NCBI GenBank assembly: GCA_023362775.1
Contig: JALMGJ010000026.1
Span: 2,397,501 to 2,461,500 of the forward strand
Reading direction: 5' to 3'
Length of the DNA: 64,000 bases
Origin: Charina bottae
Lineage: Eukaryota > Chordata > Lepidosauria > Squamata > Charinaidae
Below the pieces are notes generated by a model that did not search any database, was not told where the DNA came from, and saw nothing but the letters and a program-made list of their open reading frames with translations. Below are positions 24,267 through 41,400 of the stretch, in pieces (the first letter of the stretch is position 1; every line of letters starts with the position of its first letter). Made by a program: the position numbers and the translations under genes.

Positions 24267-24479
24267 CTTGCCTCGGAGGCGCGCGTGGATGACGTCAAGG
24301 CGACCTGGCTGTGCAGCTCCCTGGTGACGTCAAGCACAGGCCGCGCAGGCGGATGGAACAGAGAGACGACACGGCTCAGACCGTGACGCCCTCCCCTTCC
24401 GCAGTGCGCCTGCGCTTGTGGTTGTCCCGCCCCTTCCGTCAGTCTTTCCTTTCCCTCGTCGGCGTGAGGCGGCGGCGGT
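24267..24479. promoter_or_regulatory. MRPL49-FAU bidirectional promoter
   Basis: About 0.2 kb, GC-rich and CpG-rich, separates the MRPL49 start codon from FAU exon 1. It has two TGACGTCA CRE-type sites at 24290-24297 and 24325-24332, 35 bp apart. A YY1-type CCATCTTG lies over the MRPL49 start codon (about 24263-24270), and another CCATCTTGG is in FAU exon 1 (about 24498-24506). A pyrimidine tract at about 24444-24455 (ctttcctttccctc) could be the FAU 5'TOP start. There is no clear TATA box. Confidence 0.75.
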
Positions 24480-24521
24480 TTCTCTTCTCTCAGGCCTCCA
24501 TCTTGGCTCGGCGTGAGGCAG
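24444..24521 (+). other. FAU: FAU noncoding exon 1 (5'UTR)
   Basis: The donor is gaggcag/gtgagg with the exon ending at 24521. The start is uncertain: C24444 and the tract near 24480 (tttctcttctctc) are both TOP-like. A leader exon ending shortly before the ATG exon is the usual arrangement for this ribosomal protein gene. The 1.1-kb intron 1 holds part of a hAT-like repeat from about 25157. Confidence 0.65.
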
Positions 24522-25638
24522 GTGAGGGGCGTAGGGGAAAGCGGTGTCTTGAGTTATGGGATGAACAACCTCATTTATTTGGGGACGGCATCAGAGATCA
24601 GCTTCCTCTCCCTTTCCTGATCCTGAGCGCTGTGGCCTTAAACTACCATCATCTCCAGCCAAATGCCTCCCCGGCCTTCAGCCTGCTCTGGTGCTACCCA
24701 TCATCCCCGGCCAGCTCCTCTTCGCTTCTTGCTCTCCCCGCCCCCCAAGTGCTTTGCGGTTCAACATCCCTTCCCTCCTTTCTCCGGCTCTCCAGAGGCT
24801 TTGAACTGCAAACCCCATTCTCCCCAGCCTCGGTTCAGAAGGGTTTCAAGGCAGTACGCGAGACAAATTGTGCCTTGAAGGTTATCGCGGGGAGCGGGGG
24901 GGGGGGGGCAAGAATGAAAGCTCAGCTCTTTAAAGGGCGGGCTGTGAGCAACGCTACCGCGTCTGAAACTGCAATCGGGGTATGCTTGGGGAGAGAAATA
25001 GGCAAGGAAAAAAACGGTGTAGCTCTGGCCTGTAAGAAGGGTGTGAGTGATTTGATGGAAGAGATGGGTGAGGAGGAACCTGAAATTGTAGAATTGGGGT
25101 TGAAGGGACCCCAAGGATCAACCCTCTGCAGTGTGCAGGAAAACCAATTAGACCAGCCTTTGTCAACCTTTTGACCCTGGAGGAACCCTTGAAATATTTT
25201 CCAGGCCTCAGGAACCCCTGCACATTCAGTCTCCAATATAGGCCAGAAGTTACAAAATTATTCTATTTGTTGCATGGGTAGGCCTGTATATATGCATTAA
25301 CAGTGGTCTTAAACTGAAAATAAAGAATGAAACTTACCTCATTATATTCCCTGCATCACCTTTTTAAGTACCTGATATCATCAGGATAGAAAACCTAAGT
25401 CCACATTTTGTTGTTGCCAGGAAGGATGGAGTGGATTGAACAGAGAGGTTAAAGACACACAACTCTTCTTTGTGGGTTGTTAAACATCCACTTTATGCTG
25501 TTCACTGCTTTGACTAAAAACAGCAAGGGGTAGAAGAGATCAGTTTCTTAGCCTGTGCCATTGTTAGGATACTAGATCTTGGGGTCTTGGATTGCTAATA
25601 TTAATTGCTGCTTTCTTCTCATCATTGCAGGTGAAATC

Positions 25639-29845
<4,207 letters not shown>

Positions 29846-29862
29846 ATAGCACCCAGCCATAT

Positions 29863-29868
29863 AATAAA
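29863..29868 (+). terminator. FAU: FAU poly(A) signal
   Basis: AATAAA is 18 nt after the stop codon, giving the very short 3'UTR typical of ribosomal protein genes. Confidence 0.9.
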
Positions 29869-29869
29869 T

Positions 29870-31900
29870 CAGATATTTGCCTGGACCGTTTCCTGGTGCT
29901 GCTGCTTTTCCTGTTTGGGGCATGTGTGCATTCAGCCTTCTGACATCGTTGGCAAAAGAGGGAGGAGGACTTTATGGCTGTAGCTACTCGGAGCTGAGCG
30001 TTCCATATCTAGGAGATCTAGTGGGTTGAGAACCACCTTTTCATAGGATCTAGTTGGGCGCTCACGTTGTGGTGAGCTGAGTCCACATAAGAACTTGAGA
30101 ATTCGATGGTGGGTGAGGGCAAAGTCCAACAGGTGCCTTACGGAGGAATCAAGCAGTCTCAGAATTTTAGGTGATTTATACTTTTGTTTATTGTTTTTTA
30201 ATTGCTAGCCGCCCAGTCATGGACTTAAGATGGGTGGCCATATACTGTACATTTAACAAATAAATACATACTCAGGCAAAGAGATGCATTCAATAGGTGC
30301 GAGACATATTTTTACATAGAAAGGCTGCGTCATGGAAGCCCTTCTTGTCTGAAATGTAGCAGCTCAGCAGTTACTGTCTTTATAGCTCAGTTGCTGCTGT
30401 TTGCCCGTATCACTCCTCTTTTGCTACAACTCTTCCATTCTTCTGGTCAAGAGTTTGGGAAATGCCGAGGGTGTTGGGCTGAAGTTGTCTTATGGATCAT
30501 TCCTACTTGAATTTAGTAATACAGGTAGTCCTCACTTAACGACCATGATTGGGACTGGAATTTTGGTTGCTAAGCAAAGCAGTCATTAAGCAAATCCAAC
30601 CCGATTTTATGTCCTTTTTTGTGGTGTTCGTTAAGCAAATCACATGGTTCCCCATTGATTTTGCTTGCTGGAAGCCAGCTGGGAAGGTCGAAAATGGTGA
30701 TCGCGTGACCATGGGACGCTGCAAACTGGTTGCCAAGCGCCCAAATTGTGATGTAATAGTGGGGGGTGGTGTAACAGGTGTAAGTGTGAGGACTGGTCGC
30801 AGTCTGGTTTTAGCACCATCATAAGTTCGAACCATTACTAAACGAATGGTCGTTAAGCGAGGACTACCTGTATGTACAATATGTTTAACTTTGGTACTGA
30901 GTTCACACAGTACATGGAACTATAACCTAATCAGGGTTCACACCACCAGCTAAGGCATGAAAAACAAGATAGTTACAGTTTTAATTCACCCAGTAGTTGG
31001 AATTCTGCAGTATCCATGCTGGGTTTCCCTTTTAACTTTCAAACAATATTTCTTGCCCTGCTGTGCATCTCTGACCATTGTGCTGTGATGGTTGTGCAAA
31101 TCGGGAGTGCAGATCTGCCAGGTTAGGGAGGAATAGAATTAGACACAAGCAGAAGCTTTAGAGTCATTTTTCACAACCAGAACAGAAAAAAGTGCTCGGT
31201 TAGTTTATGATTCAAGATACTGTGTGAATCCAAAAAAAAACGGGCTAATTTAGTGGCCATGTTGTGTGAACCAAGCCACCTAATCAAAAACCCTGATTTG
31301 CAAGCGACAGTGTTCATGGTTAAAGGTTGCGAGCCGCAGTTGAGCCTGTATGGTTATGAGCAGCTTCTGAGCAAAGCGGCAGAAGAGGGAAGGATCGGGC
31401 GGAGAGGAGGAGGAGGGTTCTTAAAAGAGGCCGTTTTTGAGTTGAGCTTGACTCCTAGTAATAAACATGTGACCAGGTTCTCTTGCGAACAGTATGGAAG
31501 TGTTTTGCCAAAGGCTTCTGAAATATTTTGCAGTTTTCCAGTTTAGCCCAAAGCCCTGAGATTTCCTAGCAGCCTCCCATCCAAGTACTAAGCAGATCGA
31601 ACCTTTTAAAGCAGAGTTTCTCAACCTTGACCACTTTAAGATGGGTGGACTTCAACTCCCAGAATTCCCCAGCCAACATGGCTGGCTGGGGAATTCTGGG
31701 AGTTGAAATCCACCCATCTTAAAAGTGGTCAAGGTTGAAATCAGCTCCGGGCTGCCGGTGGAGCGGGTTCTTCCTTCAAAAAAGCATCTATATTAAGAAA
31801 AAGGACTGCGGAGGGAAGGGGGGGTAAAACTAATTCAAGCACCCGTTCTTAAAGCTACAGTTGCCTTCAAATCTCTCCCCGAGCCTCGAGGAAAAGTTAA
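29870..31900. other. Intergenic between FAU and ZNHIT2
   Basis: No gene seen. It holds a short retroelement tail module (about 30180-30262), a TA-flanked palindromic MITE (30532-30870), a 5S-like fragment on the minus strand (about 31555-31600) and a palindromic MITE missing its right end (about 31612-31739). Short open frames here lack any family signal. Confidence 0.6.
30532..30870. mobile_element. TA-flanked palindromic MITE
   Basis: caggtagtcctcacttaacg to cgttaagcgaggactacctg, flanked by TA. Confidence 0.87.
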
Positions 31901-32121
31901 GGAAACATCTCTGCCGCTACACAACTGTTACAGTAGCGCCCGGTGTATCATGGTCGATGTAGTTTTCTTCCGAGCTGATGCAAGCGGTGGCTGCGTCGGC
32001 AGGACTACATCTCCCACGCCGCCTAAGCGCTCTCGAAGCAGCGCCTGCGCCGAAGGGAAGGCGATTCCCCTCGCCGGAAACACCCGAGCGTTCTCGGAGG
32101 TGCTCGGGCGCCCTTCTGCTC
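31900..32121 (+). promoter_or_regulatory. ZNHIT2: ZNHIT2 promoter region
   Basis: A GC-rich stretch directly upstream of the single coding exon. At about 32003-32016, gactacatctccc resembles the ZNF143-type ACTACAATTCCC element. No TATA box was seen, and the start site cannot be placed. Confidence 0.4.
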
Positions 32122-33318
32122 ATGGAGGCCTCAGGCGAGCCTGGCTGCGGGTTGTGCCAGGCTGAGCGCGCCCCGTATACCTGCCCGCGGTGCCACGTCC
32201 GGTTCTGCTCCGTGCCTTGCTACCGGGAGCACGGCTCCTGCGCCCGGGACTTCCAAAACCGAGAGTGGCAACTTCGGCTCCAGGGCCAGCGAGGGGATGT
32301 GGCTGCGCGACGCCGCCTGGAGGAGGCCCTGGTCCGCCTACAGGAACTACGCGAGCCCGGGGATGCAGACCCCGATCTAGGCCTCGACCCGCACGGGGAG
32401 GACCTGTGGGGCCAGTTGACCCCGCAGCAGCGCAAGACTTTCCAGGAGCTGCTGAGCAGCGGGAAGATCTCGGCAGTCCTGCCCCCCTGGCAGCCTTGGT
32501 GGGTCGTGGGCGGCCGGGGGGCCTCCCTGATCCAGGAGATTGGAGCCAAGGATGCACCAGACGCACAGAGCCCTTCGCAGCAGCGGGCAGCCACCCAAAG
32601 CCTGGAGCTTCCAAATGAAGGGACCGTTGCGGGGGGCCAGAGTCTTCCTCTTGCGCAGGACTCGAACTCGGTGCCCGCCCTGCCCGGGGTGATCCCGCCG
32701 CTGAGCACTCTCACCAGCGGCCCCGTCTCCCCCCTGGTTCGCTTCCAGCTGCCCAACGTCCTCTATGGCTACGCGTATTCGCTGTCGCTGTACCACGGAG
32801 AGGCTGGCGATGCCGAGCTGCTGCCCGAGTTCTGCGAGACTGTCCTGGACCTCTCTGCCGCCCTGGGGGCCACGCGGGTCTTCTCCTCCACAGGGGAGGC
32901 CCTGCAGGCTGCCCTCCAGGCGGTCACGGGCAGCCTGTACCCGGAATGCCCGCTGGGGAACGCCGGGGTGATGGTGGCGGTGGCCCAGATTTTGATGGGG
33001 CCCTGCCAGGCGGAGCAGAGCGGGTTCAGCCTGGCTGCCCTCGCCCATCTTTCCAGGCTGCTCGGCAGAGGGAGGCGGCGGGTGCCCTCCGAGGACCGGC
33101 CCAGGGTGTACAAGGCCAAGAAGAAATGCGAATTCTTGCTTTCCTGGGTGAAGGAGCACGGGGAGGAACTTACCCTCCTGGCTTTGGAAGTCCAGAGGGA
33201 ATACAAGGCCCATCTGGAGGCAGCCAAGGAGGTTGGCGTTATCACCCAGGAACTAGAGAAGATGTGGGGAGGGAAACTCCCCCCTTCCCAAAAGCCTCTG
33301 ATAGAAGAATTGGACTGA
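32122..33318 (+). CDS. ZNHIT2: Zinc finger HIT domain-containing protein 2
   Basis: ZNHIT2 binds RUVBL1/2 (R2TP) and helps assemble snoRNP and U5 snRNP complexes (established for the human protein). The coding region is one uninterrupted exon of 398 aa, against 403 in human. The zf-HIT domain is at residues about 9-40, with Cys9-x2-Cys12, Cys21-x2-Cys24, Cys29, Cys33, His37 and Cys40 visible (GCGLCQ, YTCPRCHVRFC, PCYREHGSC). The middle is Pro/Ala-rich; the C-terminal half has the family stretch ending near WGGKLPPSQKPLIEELD. An in-frame ATG at 31978 would add 48 residues. I chose 32122 because the zinc finger then starts at the usual distance from Met. ATTAAA at 33524-33529 may be the poly(A) signal. 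The gene is convergent with TM7SF2, as in human. Confidence 0.95.
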   Translation: MEASGEPGCGLCQAERAPYTCPRCHVRFCSVPCYREHGSCARDFQNREWQLRLQGQRGDVAARRRLEEALVRLQELREPGDADPDLGLDPHGEDLWGQLTPQQRKTFQELLSSGKISAVLPPWQPWWVVGGRGASLIQEIGAKDAPDAQSPSQQRAATQSLELPNEGTVAGGQSLPLAQDSNSVPALPGVIPPLSTLTSGPVSPLVRFQLPNVLYGYAYSLSLYHGEAGDAELLPEFCETVLDLSAALGATRVFSSTGEALQAALQAVTGSLYPECPLGNAGVMVAVAQILMGPCQAEQSGFSLAALAHLSRLLGRGRRRVPSEDRPRVYKAKKKCEFLLSWVKEHGEELTLLALEVQREYKAHLEAAKEVGVITQELEKMWGGKLPPSQKPLIEELD

Positions 33319-35089
33319 AGGCACTTCTGCATAGGATTGGAGGCCGGACTTTTGGGGAAGAATGGGAGCCTAACCCTGCCGGAAACCGGGTTGGTTTTGC
33401 ATCGCAGCACAGGTTTCCAAACACGGGTCTCAGAATGGAACGGGTTAGCCTTGTTTTTCTCTCCCCACACCCCCTTCCCCCCAAACTGGACATGGATTGG
33501 GCGGTAAGAGTGGGAGGGCTGCCATTAAAAAAACAAAACCAGGTGTCCTTGGTTTGTTCCCTCTGTTTTGTTTCCGGCTTCCTTTTAATCTGGTTAACAT
33601 ACATAAGTAAGTGTGCTTCCTTGGGAGTCACCAGTGAAATCTCTTCGTCCTCCTTAGTGAATTGAAAATTGCTCCCCGTTTATAAAAAGTGTGAAAAGGG
33701 GTGATAACTCTTTGAGCGATCTGGAGAACAGGCTTAACAATGAACCCCTGTTGACAAGCTCTGTCTTTGGCCAATCAGAATGGGCTTTTGGTAGGGGCTG
33801 ATGGGAACTGTAGTCCAACAAATACGAAGGATACCGGTCAGCAACAGCTCTTTAAAATGTGTAGAGGAATAGGCTGTTTTGCAGTTTGGAAAGCAGATTT
33901 CCACTAAGTAAGATCAAAACTACAGTATTAATTTCCAAGTGGGACATCTAAAATGAATATTCAGAGACGGATGTGTGCCTCTTTAACAATAGCTACTGTC
34001 CCGCCAAATAATGCAATGTAGAAACATTGCAAAAATTGTATTCCAGATCCAGTAGAGTTTTTAATCACCTTTATTTATGTTTCCTTGCTCAATCTCCTTT
34101 CAAAACTCTGCAGAAGCCAATAACTCCTTAAATCTGAAGGCAACCAGAGGATCCCAAGGGAGAAAATACAGTTCAGCTCTCCATGTTGGGTCACCTCAAG
34201 ATTCCTTTGCCTGCATTATTTTGCCTCCCTTGTTCCAGTAATTAAATGGCTGGGGGGTGAACTTGAAAACCCTTCATCTTCCTTCAGTTTGTTCCCTCAG
34301 TTGTTCTATGAACAGATGTGCCTCTGCACCAGAAGTAAAACAAAAATTGAATAAATTTGTTATTCTTGCCAGTGTGACTCAGAGAAATCCCTTTCAAAAC
34401 GTATTTCATCACTCACTAGAAATAAGCAACTCACTATTTCCCATTGCAAAGAATATTCATATTATTCCCAGCATCACATTATTTGCTATTCAAGAGCAGA
34501 AACACATTTGAGTTTTAAATGCTCTTTTTTTAAAAGCTGGCGTTCTGTGGATGTTACTTTCACCCCGACCCCCCAAAAGACATTCTACAATTCTACAAGC
34601 ACTGAAGATGTTGCCTAGTCGGGCAACAAAACATCTGCAAGCAAACAACCAAGCTCGGAGAGCGCCAAGGACTCCACCATTCTGCAATTTAAAAGCCCTG
34701 AGCTTAGTTAAAGCCATAAAAAAATTAAAAGTTAAGCGTTCTTAATGTCTCTTTTTGAAAATCTCTGTAATACATGTTTTCAAAGTGACATTTTATGACA
34801 CTCCAAATTACATCCGGTTCTCCTTTATTAATTCAGCCTCCTAGTTAGTATTGCTTTGTTAATTTGTATAAATAGGACTTGTGGTTTTAACGGTTGCAGA
34901 AGCTTACTTCCCAAGGATCCTGGCCTTTTAATCTCTTTAAAAAATACTCAGCTGCTAGACCTTCATATTGAACACTAGCAAACGTGGTGAAATGTTAGAA
35001 GATCAAGAAACATCACCAAGGTGCTTTGATTGTTCCGTTGATATCCCTTCTCTTATTCTCTAGAAACAGAGTAAATCATTAAAAATCAG
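33319..35089. other. Intergenic between ZNHIT2 (+) and TM7SF2 (-) 3' ends
   Basis: No coding exon recognised. At about 34595-34680 is a reptile-type repeat fragment (gcactgaagatgttgcct) whose reverse complement recurs at about 47150-47225. The rest is AT-rich and unassigned. Confidence 0.55.
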
Positions 35090-35095
35090 TTTATT
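35090..35095 (-). terminator. TM7SF2: TM7SF2 poly(A) signal
   Basis: TTTATT on the plus strand (AATAAA on the minus) lies about 320 nt after the stop codon and implies a 3'UTR of about 340 nt. Confidence 0.7.
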
Positions 35096-35417
35096 TCCAT
35101 AGAAATTACTCCAGCTCCAGAGTCTACATTTCCAGGGTCTTTTCATATCGTGAACAAAGTCTGGACAAATTCAAGACTGAGAAAAGGACGTCAAATGAAG
35201 ATATCTTCCAGGCAGTGAAAGTGAAGCAGGAGAACGTGCGTGGGGAAAAAAACCAGGCACGTCGACGGAGTAAAGTTTGGGGAAACAGCCACGTGCAGCT
35301 GGCACTTCTGCCTGCTTGCCAGGCGATGCTGGTGTCTTGTTTCCCTGGCGTGAGGCCAGAGCACAGTCGAGCTCAGAGGTGAGTCCAGGGAACGTTTGGA
35401 GATGGGCACTTGAGAAT

Positions 35418-38400
35418 TCAGTAGAGATAGGGGAAGATCCGATAGGGGACACGGCGGCAATATTCTTGCCACGCCAGCCCATACTTCCTCAGGCACTGGT
35501 GCTCATCCCTGGCTTCCCGATGAGCCAACAGCAAGGTGAAATAGATGATATAAAAATAAGGTAAGATGTGAGTGAATCCTGCAATGAAGCAAAAAGTTAA
35601 GAAGTGCCCATCTTAACTTTGCTGCAGAAAAACAAAACCGGAGCACATCCTAGCCGGCTCCCACTTACCACAGGGCAAGGACCACGCGAAAGCCATGATG
35701 AGGTCTCCTAAATAGTTGGGGTGCCGCACAAAGCCCCACCAGCCCGACACGAGAAGGCGCCGTCCGGTTGCCGTAGGGATTGTCCGGAGCCCTGGAGGAA
35801 AAGAAGATCCTGTCCTTATTTAGTCAGGATGCTGATGTGGAGATCATGGACGTGGGGAGCTCACAGCTTAACAATTCAGAACGTTGGAACACCAACATGT
35901 CGGACACAACAGTGATTTGAGGGCACTGAACATCTTTAAAGCAAAAGTGGCGTTTCATGTAAACCCCAAACTTGGGGGAGCGGGCATGTTCAGAGGGCTG
36001 GCAACATGCTGTCACAGAATAGCCACCACGGGGGGGCGGGACCAGCTGAAAGACGAGCGGTGAGGATGCTTCTTAAGTCACTGTCACCCATCCCACATCC
36101 CTGGCCACACTTCCATTCCTGTCTTCCATTATGGCCCTTTTCCCTAGGCAGCTGGGCACACCTCCAGATATCAGCCTGAAGCCAGCCAATCCTGTTCCTT
36201 TCCAAAAATATGTAGGGAACGTTCACAGAGTCAAAGACATCCCCATAAAAAACGAAAGGATACATGCAATAATGAAACTGATGCATCAAAAAAAAAACCA
36301 AAAAAACAGAGACCCCCAAAAGGGAATCGATTGTGAAAGCACTGGGCACCCTACTCCACTGTATTATGGATTCATTTGCACACTGCAGGCACTTGGCTGG
36401 TTTACTGACGTTTTCTGGGGTTGCACAAGCCACTGAATTGCAACCTGACCAAACGGGTTCTCGCCATGTGCGAAGGCCTCCTTCCTACCGCAAAACATCT
36501 CCTCAATAGCCTAGCTTAAAAGCAAGCAGGCCTACCGTGTTGTGTAAATGCACCTGCCAAGTTCTGGAGCTGGTTAAGTAGATCATGTGGACCCACCCCA
36601 TAAACTGAAATTTCTTGTGTTACAAACCAGCCACTCTGGGATCAGCGGGATTCCGGCGGAAGGTGTTTTTCTGCGAGTTGGCACCACGGAATATGAAATA
36701 CCCCAGGCCTGCAGGTACCAGAAGAAAAGAGTGACCATCCAGTCTCTGTCTGAAGAGCTCCAGCAAAGGAGAACTCGCCACTTCATGTGGCAGCCTGTTC
36801 CACGGGTCAACCGCTCAAACGGTCAGGAAGTTCCTCCTTCAATGCAGTTTTGTAGCTGTAGCGCTCTGGGCAGCACCAAGATGGGAAATGCCAACATAGA
36901 TACATAAATGCAGAGCTTAGCATGCACAGCCAGAGTCCAACTGAAACGTTTGCTGTGACCAGAGGGGAAAATTCCTAAATATATGATGGCCGCCACCCTC
37001 CTGGGCCAAGAGGCTGTGCATACCTGGTTTAGCTACCGGGAGCCGGGGGCAAACTGGGAAAACAAGAAAAGGTGCTCATTGACACAGTGTTTGCTCTTTG
37101 AGGCTAGGAATTCAGCTCTCTCGATCTGTTCCCTAATGCTCTCTCCTCCTGAACTTGGAGGGTTTGCCTCCCCCAAAGTTCAAGGAATAATCGATTCGCA
37201 GTTCCCGGAAAAGGAAGCTGCTCTGTAAATGGGGCTGAATATGATTGACGGAGCAGGAATCTTGACCACAGCCGGTCTTATTTTCCAATTTCCGTATTTT
37301 GCCACCAAATATTTTTTTTACTCCCTTTCTGCTAGAGCTCAGGATAATTACAGGCAGTCCTCACTTAATGACCATTTGTTCAATTTAGGAGAAGAAACTG
37401 GTATGTACTCTTCCTTAAACTCCTGAACGAAAGCTGGGACACCAATTTAATAAACAACGGAAACAGAAAGCCCAGCGTGCACATATTTTCAATAGTGGCC
37501 AAGAGGAGGAGGAGAAAGCATCCAGTGCATGCTCAAAGGGCCTGCTGGCAGCCCCACTCACCATTTAGCAGGACAATGGCCCCCGCAAGAGGCAGGGTAA
37601 GCTTCTGGGGGTGGGTTACGAGGAAGTATGACTGGAGACTGTACAAGAACGGCACCCAAGCTAGGTCTCCATAAGCCAGCATGAAGCCAAAGCCGTCGTG
37701 GACGATATCCATCGTGGTGAGAATGGCTTCCTGCAAAACATTCGCAAGCTGCAGCCACGGATGCCCCTGCCCTGGCCCAGCCGTGCAAATGGCTGCAGAT
37801 TGCTCAAAGCAGCGAGTCAAACCAGGTGGCGGGACCCGTCTTCTCCAGCCTCGCACCTCCAGAATTACTGGCTGGCAAGATAATCTGGGAATTTCCAGGT
37901 GGGGGAAATCTTTCTTTCCCCCAAGTTCCAAGGGAGAACTCGTCCCCCAATCCCCACTCTGAAGTTGCACGCTTGAGTGCACCTACAGAGTGATCCACAG
38001 GCTGAAAATAAGCTGGCCAAACACCGACTCATAGAATCCCAGGGCTGGGAGGGACCTTGGAGGTCTTGTAGACCACGCCATGCCCAGGGCAGGAACCCTC
38101 GGACCATCCCAGGCAAATGGCTGCCCAACCTCGGATTCAAACCTCCAGGGACAAACCCCCACAACACGGCCAGGAAATCCTGCCAGATTCCGAGACTGCC
38201 TCTTCCTCTGCAAAGGTTCCCCTCGGGGGTTCTTGTCCTACCCTCGGGCGCTATGGAGAATAAATCCACCCCTCTTCCCTGTAACGGCCCATCAAGTATT
38301 GGAAGATTGCTATCATGCCTTCCCTTAGCCTTCCCTTCTTTAAGCTAACCAGACTCCGTTCCTTTAACTGTGTTTCATAGGACTTCGTCTCCAAGCCCAA

Positions 38401-41400
38401 AGACACTCTGATGGCCTCCAGCTTACAGGTGCTAGATGTGGCCTGGTGGAACTTCCTACAAAATGCCCTCTTGCACGTTTGATCTTTGTTATGTGTCTTC
38501 TGTGCATCTGACATCCAGGCTAATAAAGCACTGGGTGGTAGCACCATCCAGGCAGCAGCAAACGAATCTCACTGTTCGCAACCCTAGTCCACATAGCAAC
38601 CCAGAAAGCTGTAATATGGAAAGGTGGGTCATTTGCAAACTCAGCCCTGCCTCTCCTCCAAATGCTGAAGAAAATGTAGGAATTCAGGCTTCTTGAAAGC
38701 CACAAGATGCAAGCCCAAAGAATTGCAACCCAATGGAGTATGCTTTGTAAACTTTGAGGAGTTTACTGTTTGGAAAGTTCCAGGTTTTCATCTTGCGATG
38801 GGCACCCAACACTCGTAACCTGGTGACCATTTTCTGGGTTTGCACAACGCATCGAAACGTGGGTAGACGGTGTGAAGTCCGCAGCACAGGAATCCCGTTC
38901 AAAAGGGGCAGAGCTGTGTGTGATTGTGGCCGCCGTCTTGACTTTTTTGACCCCCCTTCCCCGTGGCCACTCCTGCTGGCCATGGGTTAACCTACCTCAT
39001 GCCAGAAGGCATCCACCACATAGAGAAGCTGGAAGGCGTTAACCAGGATCATGGCCAAAGACGGGCTGCCTCTCAGCTCCGTCTCTTTCACTAACATCGC
39101 CATGTTGATCAGGGCCTGCGGGGAGGCGGGAGGAGAAAGTCAGGCCAGGGATGAGGAGAGACCCATCTTCAGTTTCTCCCCTTTTTGCACCCCTTTAACC
39201 CTGTTACAGGTTTCGACAGCTGGAGCCTCTGCTTAACACAGGGGAGGGGGAGGAGCAAAAGGAGCAAGTGGGCGGAGCAATGAAGAAAGGGGCAGGTCCA
39301 CATCAGATCCTGGGACAGACCTTTTCATTCCCCGTCCCCTGAGCTGGAGGGAGGGATATGTTTTAAAAAGTCATTAAATCGATTTAGCATTCGGTGGTTT
39401 TTATTGATTTATCATTTCTGTGCTGCCCCATTGGCAAATGACTCTGGGTGGCTGGCAGAAAGCTAAAACCAGTAATAACAGTCAATTAAACCAACAGTAA
39501 AAAAAAAAAACATGCCACGCTGGGGGGAAAAAACCCTATAAAAGTTAAACAGTATCAACTCAAGCAGTGATTTCACCCAATGTCCTGGCTCAGACTGTGG
39601 GGCTGGGGTTTTCCATCTGAAAAATGATAGAAAAGGGTAGGTAATTATGCCACTGACTGTTGACCTTCCTTACTTTTAATCTTGGTCATCTGCTTTGTGG
39701 GTTGTGCAAACACAGACTGTTGAGGGTCCAAGGTATTGTATGAATACAGTATTGCCAATGGGTATAACTGATGAAACTACAGGTGGTCCTCGCTTAATGA
39801 CCGTTCGTTTAGCGACCGTCCGGAGTTACGACGGTGCTGAAAAAACAGACTTATGACTGTCACAGCGTCCCCACAGTCACGTGATCATGATTTGGGCACT
39901 TGGCAACCGCCGTGCATTTACAACGGTTGCAGCGTCCTGTGGTCACATGATCGCCATTTTTGACCTTCCCAGCCAGCTTCTGATAAGCAAAAGCAATAGG
40001 GAAGCATGTGATTCACTTAACAATCACGTGGTTCACTTAACGGCCATATGATTGGCTTAATGACTGCTGCAAAAATGGTCATAAAATCGGGTCTGGATTC
40101 GCTTAACGACCGCATCGCTTAGTGACTTAAATTCCAGTCCAGGCTGTGGTCGTTAAGCGAGGACTACCTGTAGTGAAGTGTTGCAAAGTCCAGCTAGGGA
40201 GAGAAGGGAAGCAGCCACGCTTTCCCAAACATGCCTCTCTCTCTATTTGGGGCAGGATTTGTTCTCATCACCACCAGCGCAGCGATGCTTACCCAGCCAA
40301 GGAGACCTGGGCGCAACTCACAGAAAAATTTGAGATCGAAGTCACCGATGCGCGGGTTCAGCTCGTGGCCCATGAAGAAGTCATAAAGGGGGTTTCCTGC
40401 AGGAGGGAAGGAAGGAAAGGAAAAACTTTCCCTGAAACCTTAAGAGCGTCCTGGGTGATCATGGGCTTCGTTCCTCTCTTGCTTTCCAGGAACCCTGCTC
40501 AAAATACCCTTCCCGGAGGTCTCTCTCAACCACGCTGATGGGAAATTCCAAAGGTTATCCTGAATGCCACAATTCCGCGCCACGGAACTTTCCCAGAGCC
40601 CCTTGTAAATCCAGCCAGAGGCAATGCCGCAGTCCGAGGCACGCTAGTTGACGGGGAAAAAGGGCTTTCCAAAGATCGACAGTTTGCCAAGCCTTGCCAG
40701 AAAACGTCTTTCTTGAAACTGGGCTGGAGGGGTTTGCAAAGGGGCAAGTCACAAACCCCAAAGACTAATCGGTCTTAGAGTGGTGGGCAAACAAGGCTGC
40801 AAAGGGGGTTGGGGATGCCTCCTCTGGGCACTGGCGCGTCCCACCGCCCCCGTTGAGCTGTCCTGGGTTTGGGAAAGCCTCACCTGAATTCCCGCCGGGA
40901 GCCAGCGCTGTCTCGGGGGCCAGCAAGCCTTTAAAATAGAGGAGGACGCTGAGGCCGAAGACGAGGACGGTTGCCGCGAATGCGAGTTGCAGGAGGTGGT
41001 CGTAGATGTAACTCAGGCGCAGCCCCGCGGCCAGTCCGGCGCCCACCACCAGGGCTGTGACCAACATGGCGTGGGAACCTACCCAAAATAAAGGAGGAGG
41101 GAGGGGGATTTGCACCAGGAGAGGAGACCTACAGCACCGTGGTTATCTCAGGGAACTCCGAAAGCTGGAATAGGCAAAAGTTACGGTTCTGGAGCATATT
41201 GGGAAGTCTGAGAGCCTGCGCTGGGCGCGTTCACACAACGTCAATCACAAAACACCCCTTTGCTGCAAGGCAAATTCTCGCCCCGGGGGAGCCCTTTCTT
41301 GCAAAGAAATATTTATTTATTTGATTTATCACCGCCCACTCCCCCAAGGCGGACTCTGGGCGCTTATACCAGGGGGTCCGGCTTGGCTTGGCAGCAATCC

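Noticed and set aside
24311..25174. 287-codon open frame across FAU exon 1 and intron 1
   Set aside because: It overlaps the promoter and 5'UTR, has no family motif, and its end lies in a hAT-like repeat.
31978..32121. N-terminal extension of ZNHIT2 from the in-frame ATG at 31978
   Set aside because: It would precede the zinc finger with 48 residues that the family does not have; it is probably promoter/5'UTR.
32190..33213. Long open frames antisense to or out of frame with ZNHIT2
   Set aside because: They are shadows of a GC-rich coding exon; only the plus frame from 32122 has family motifs.
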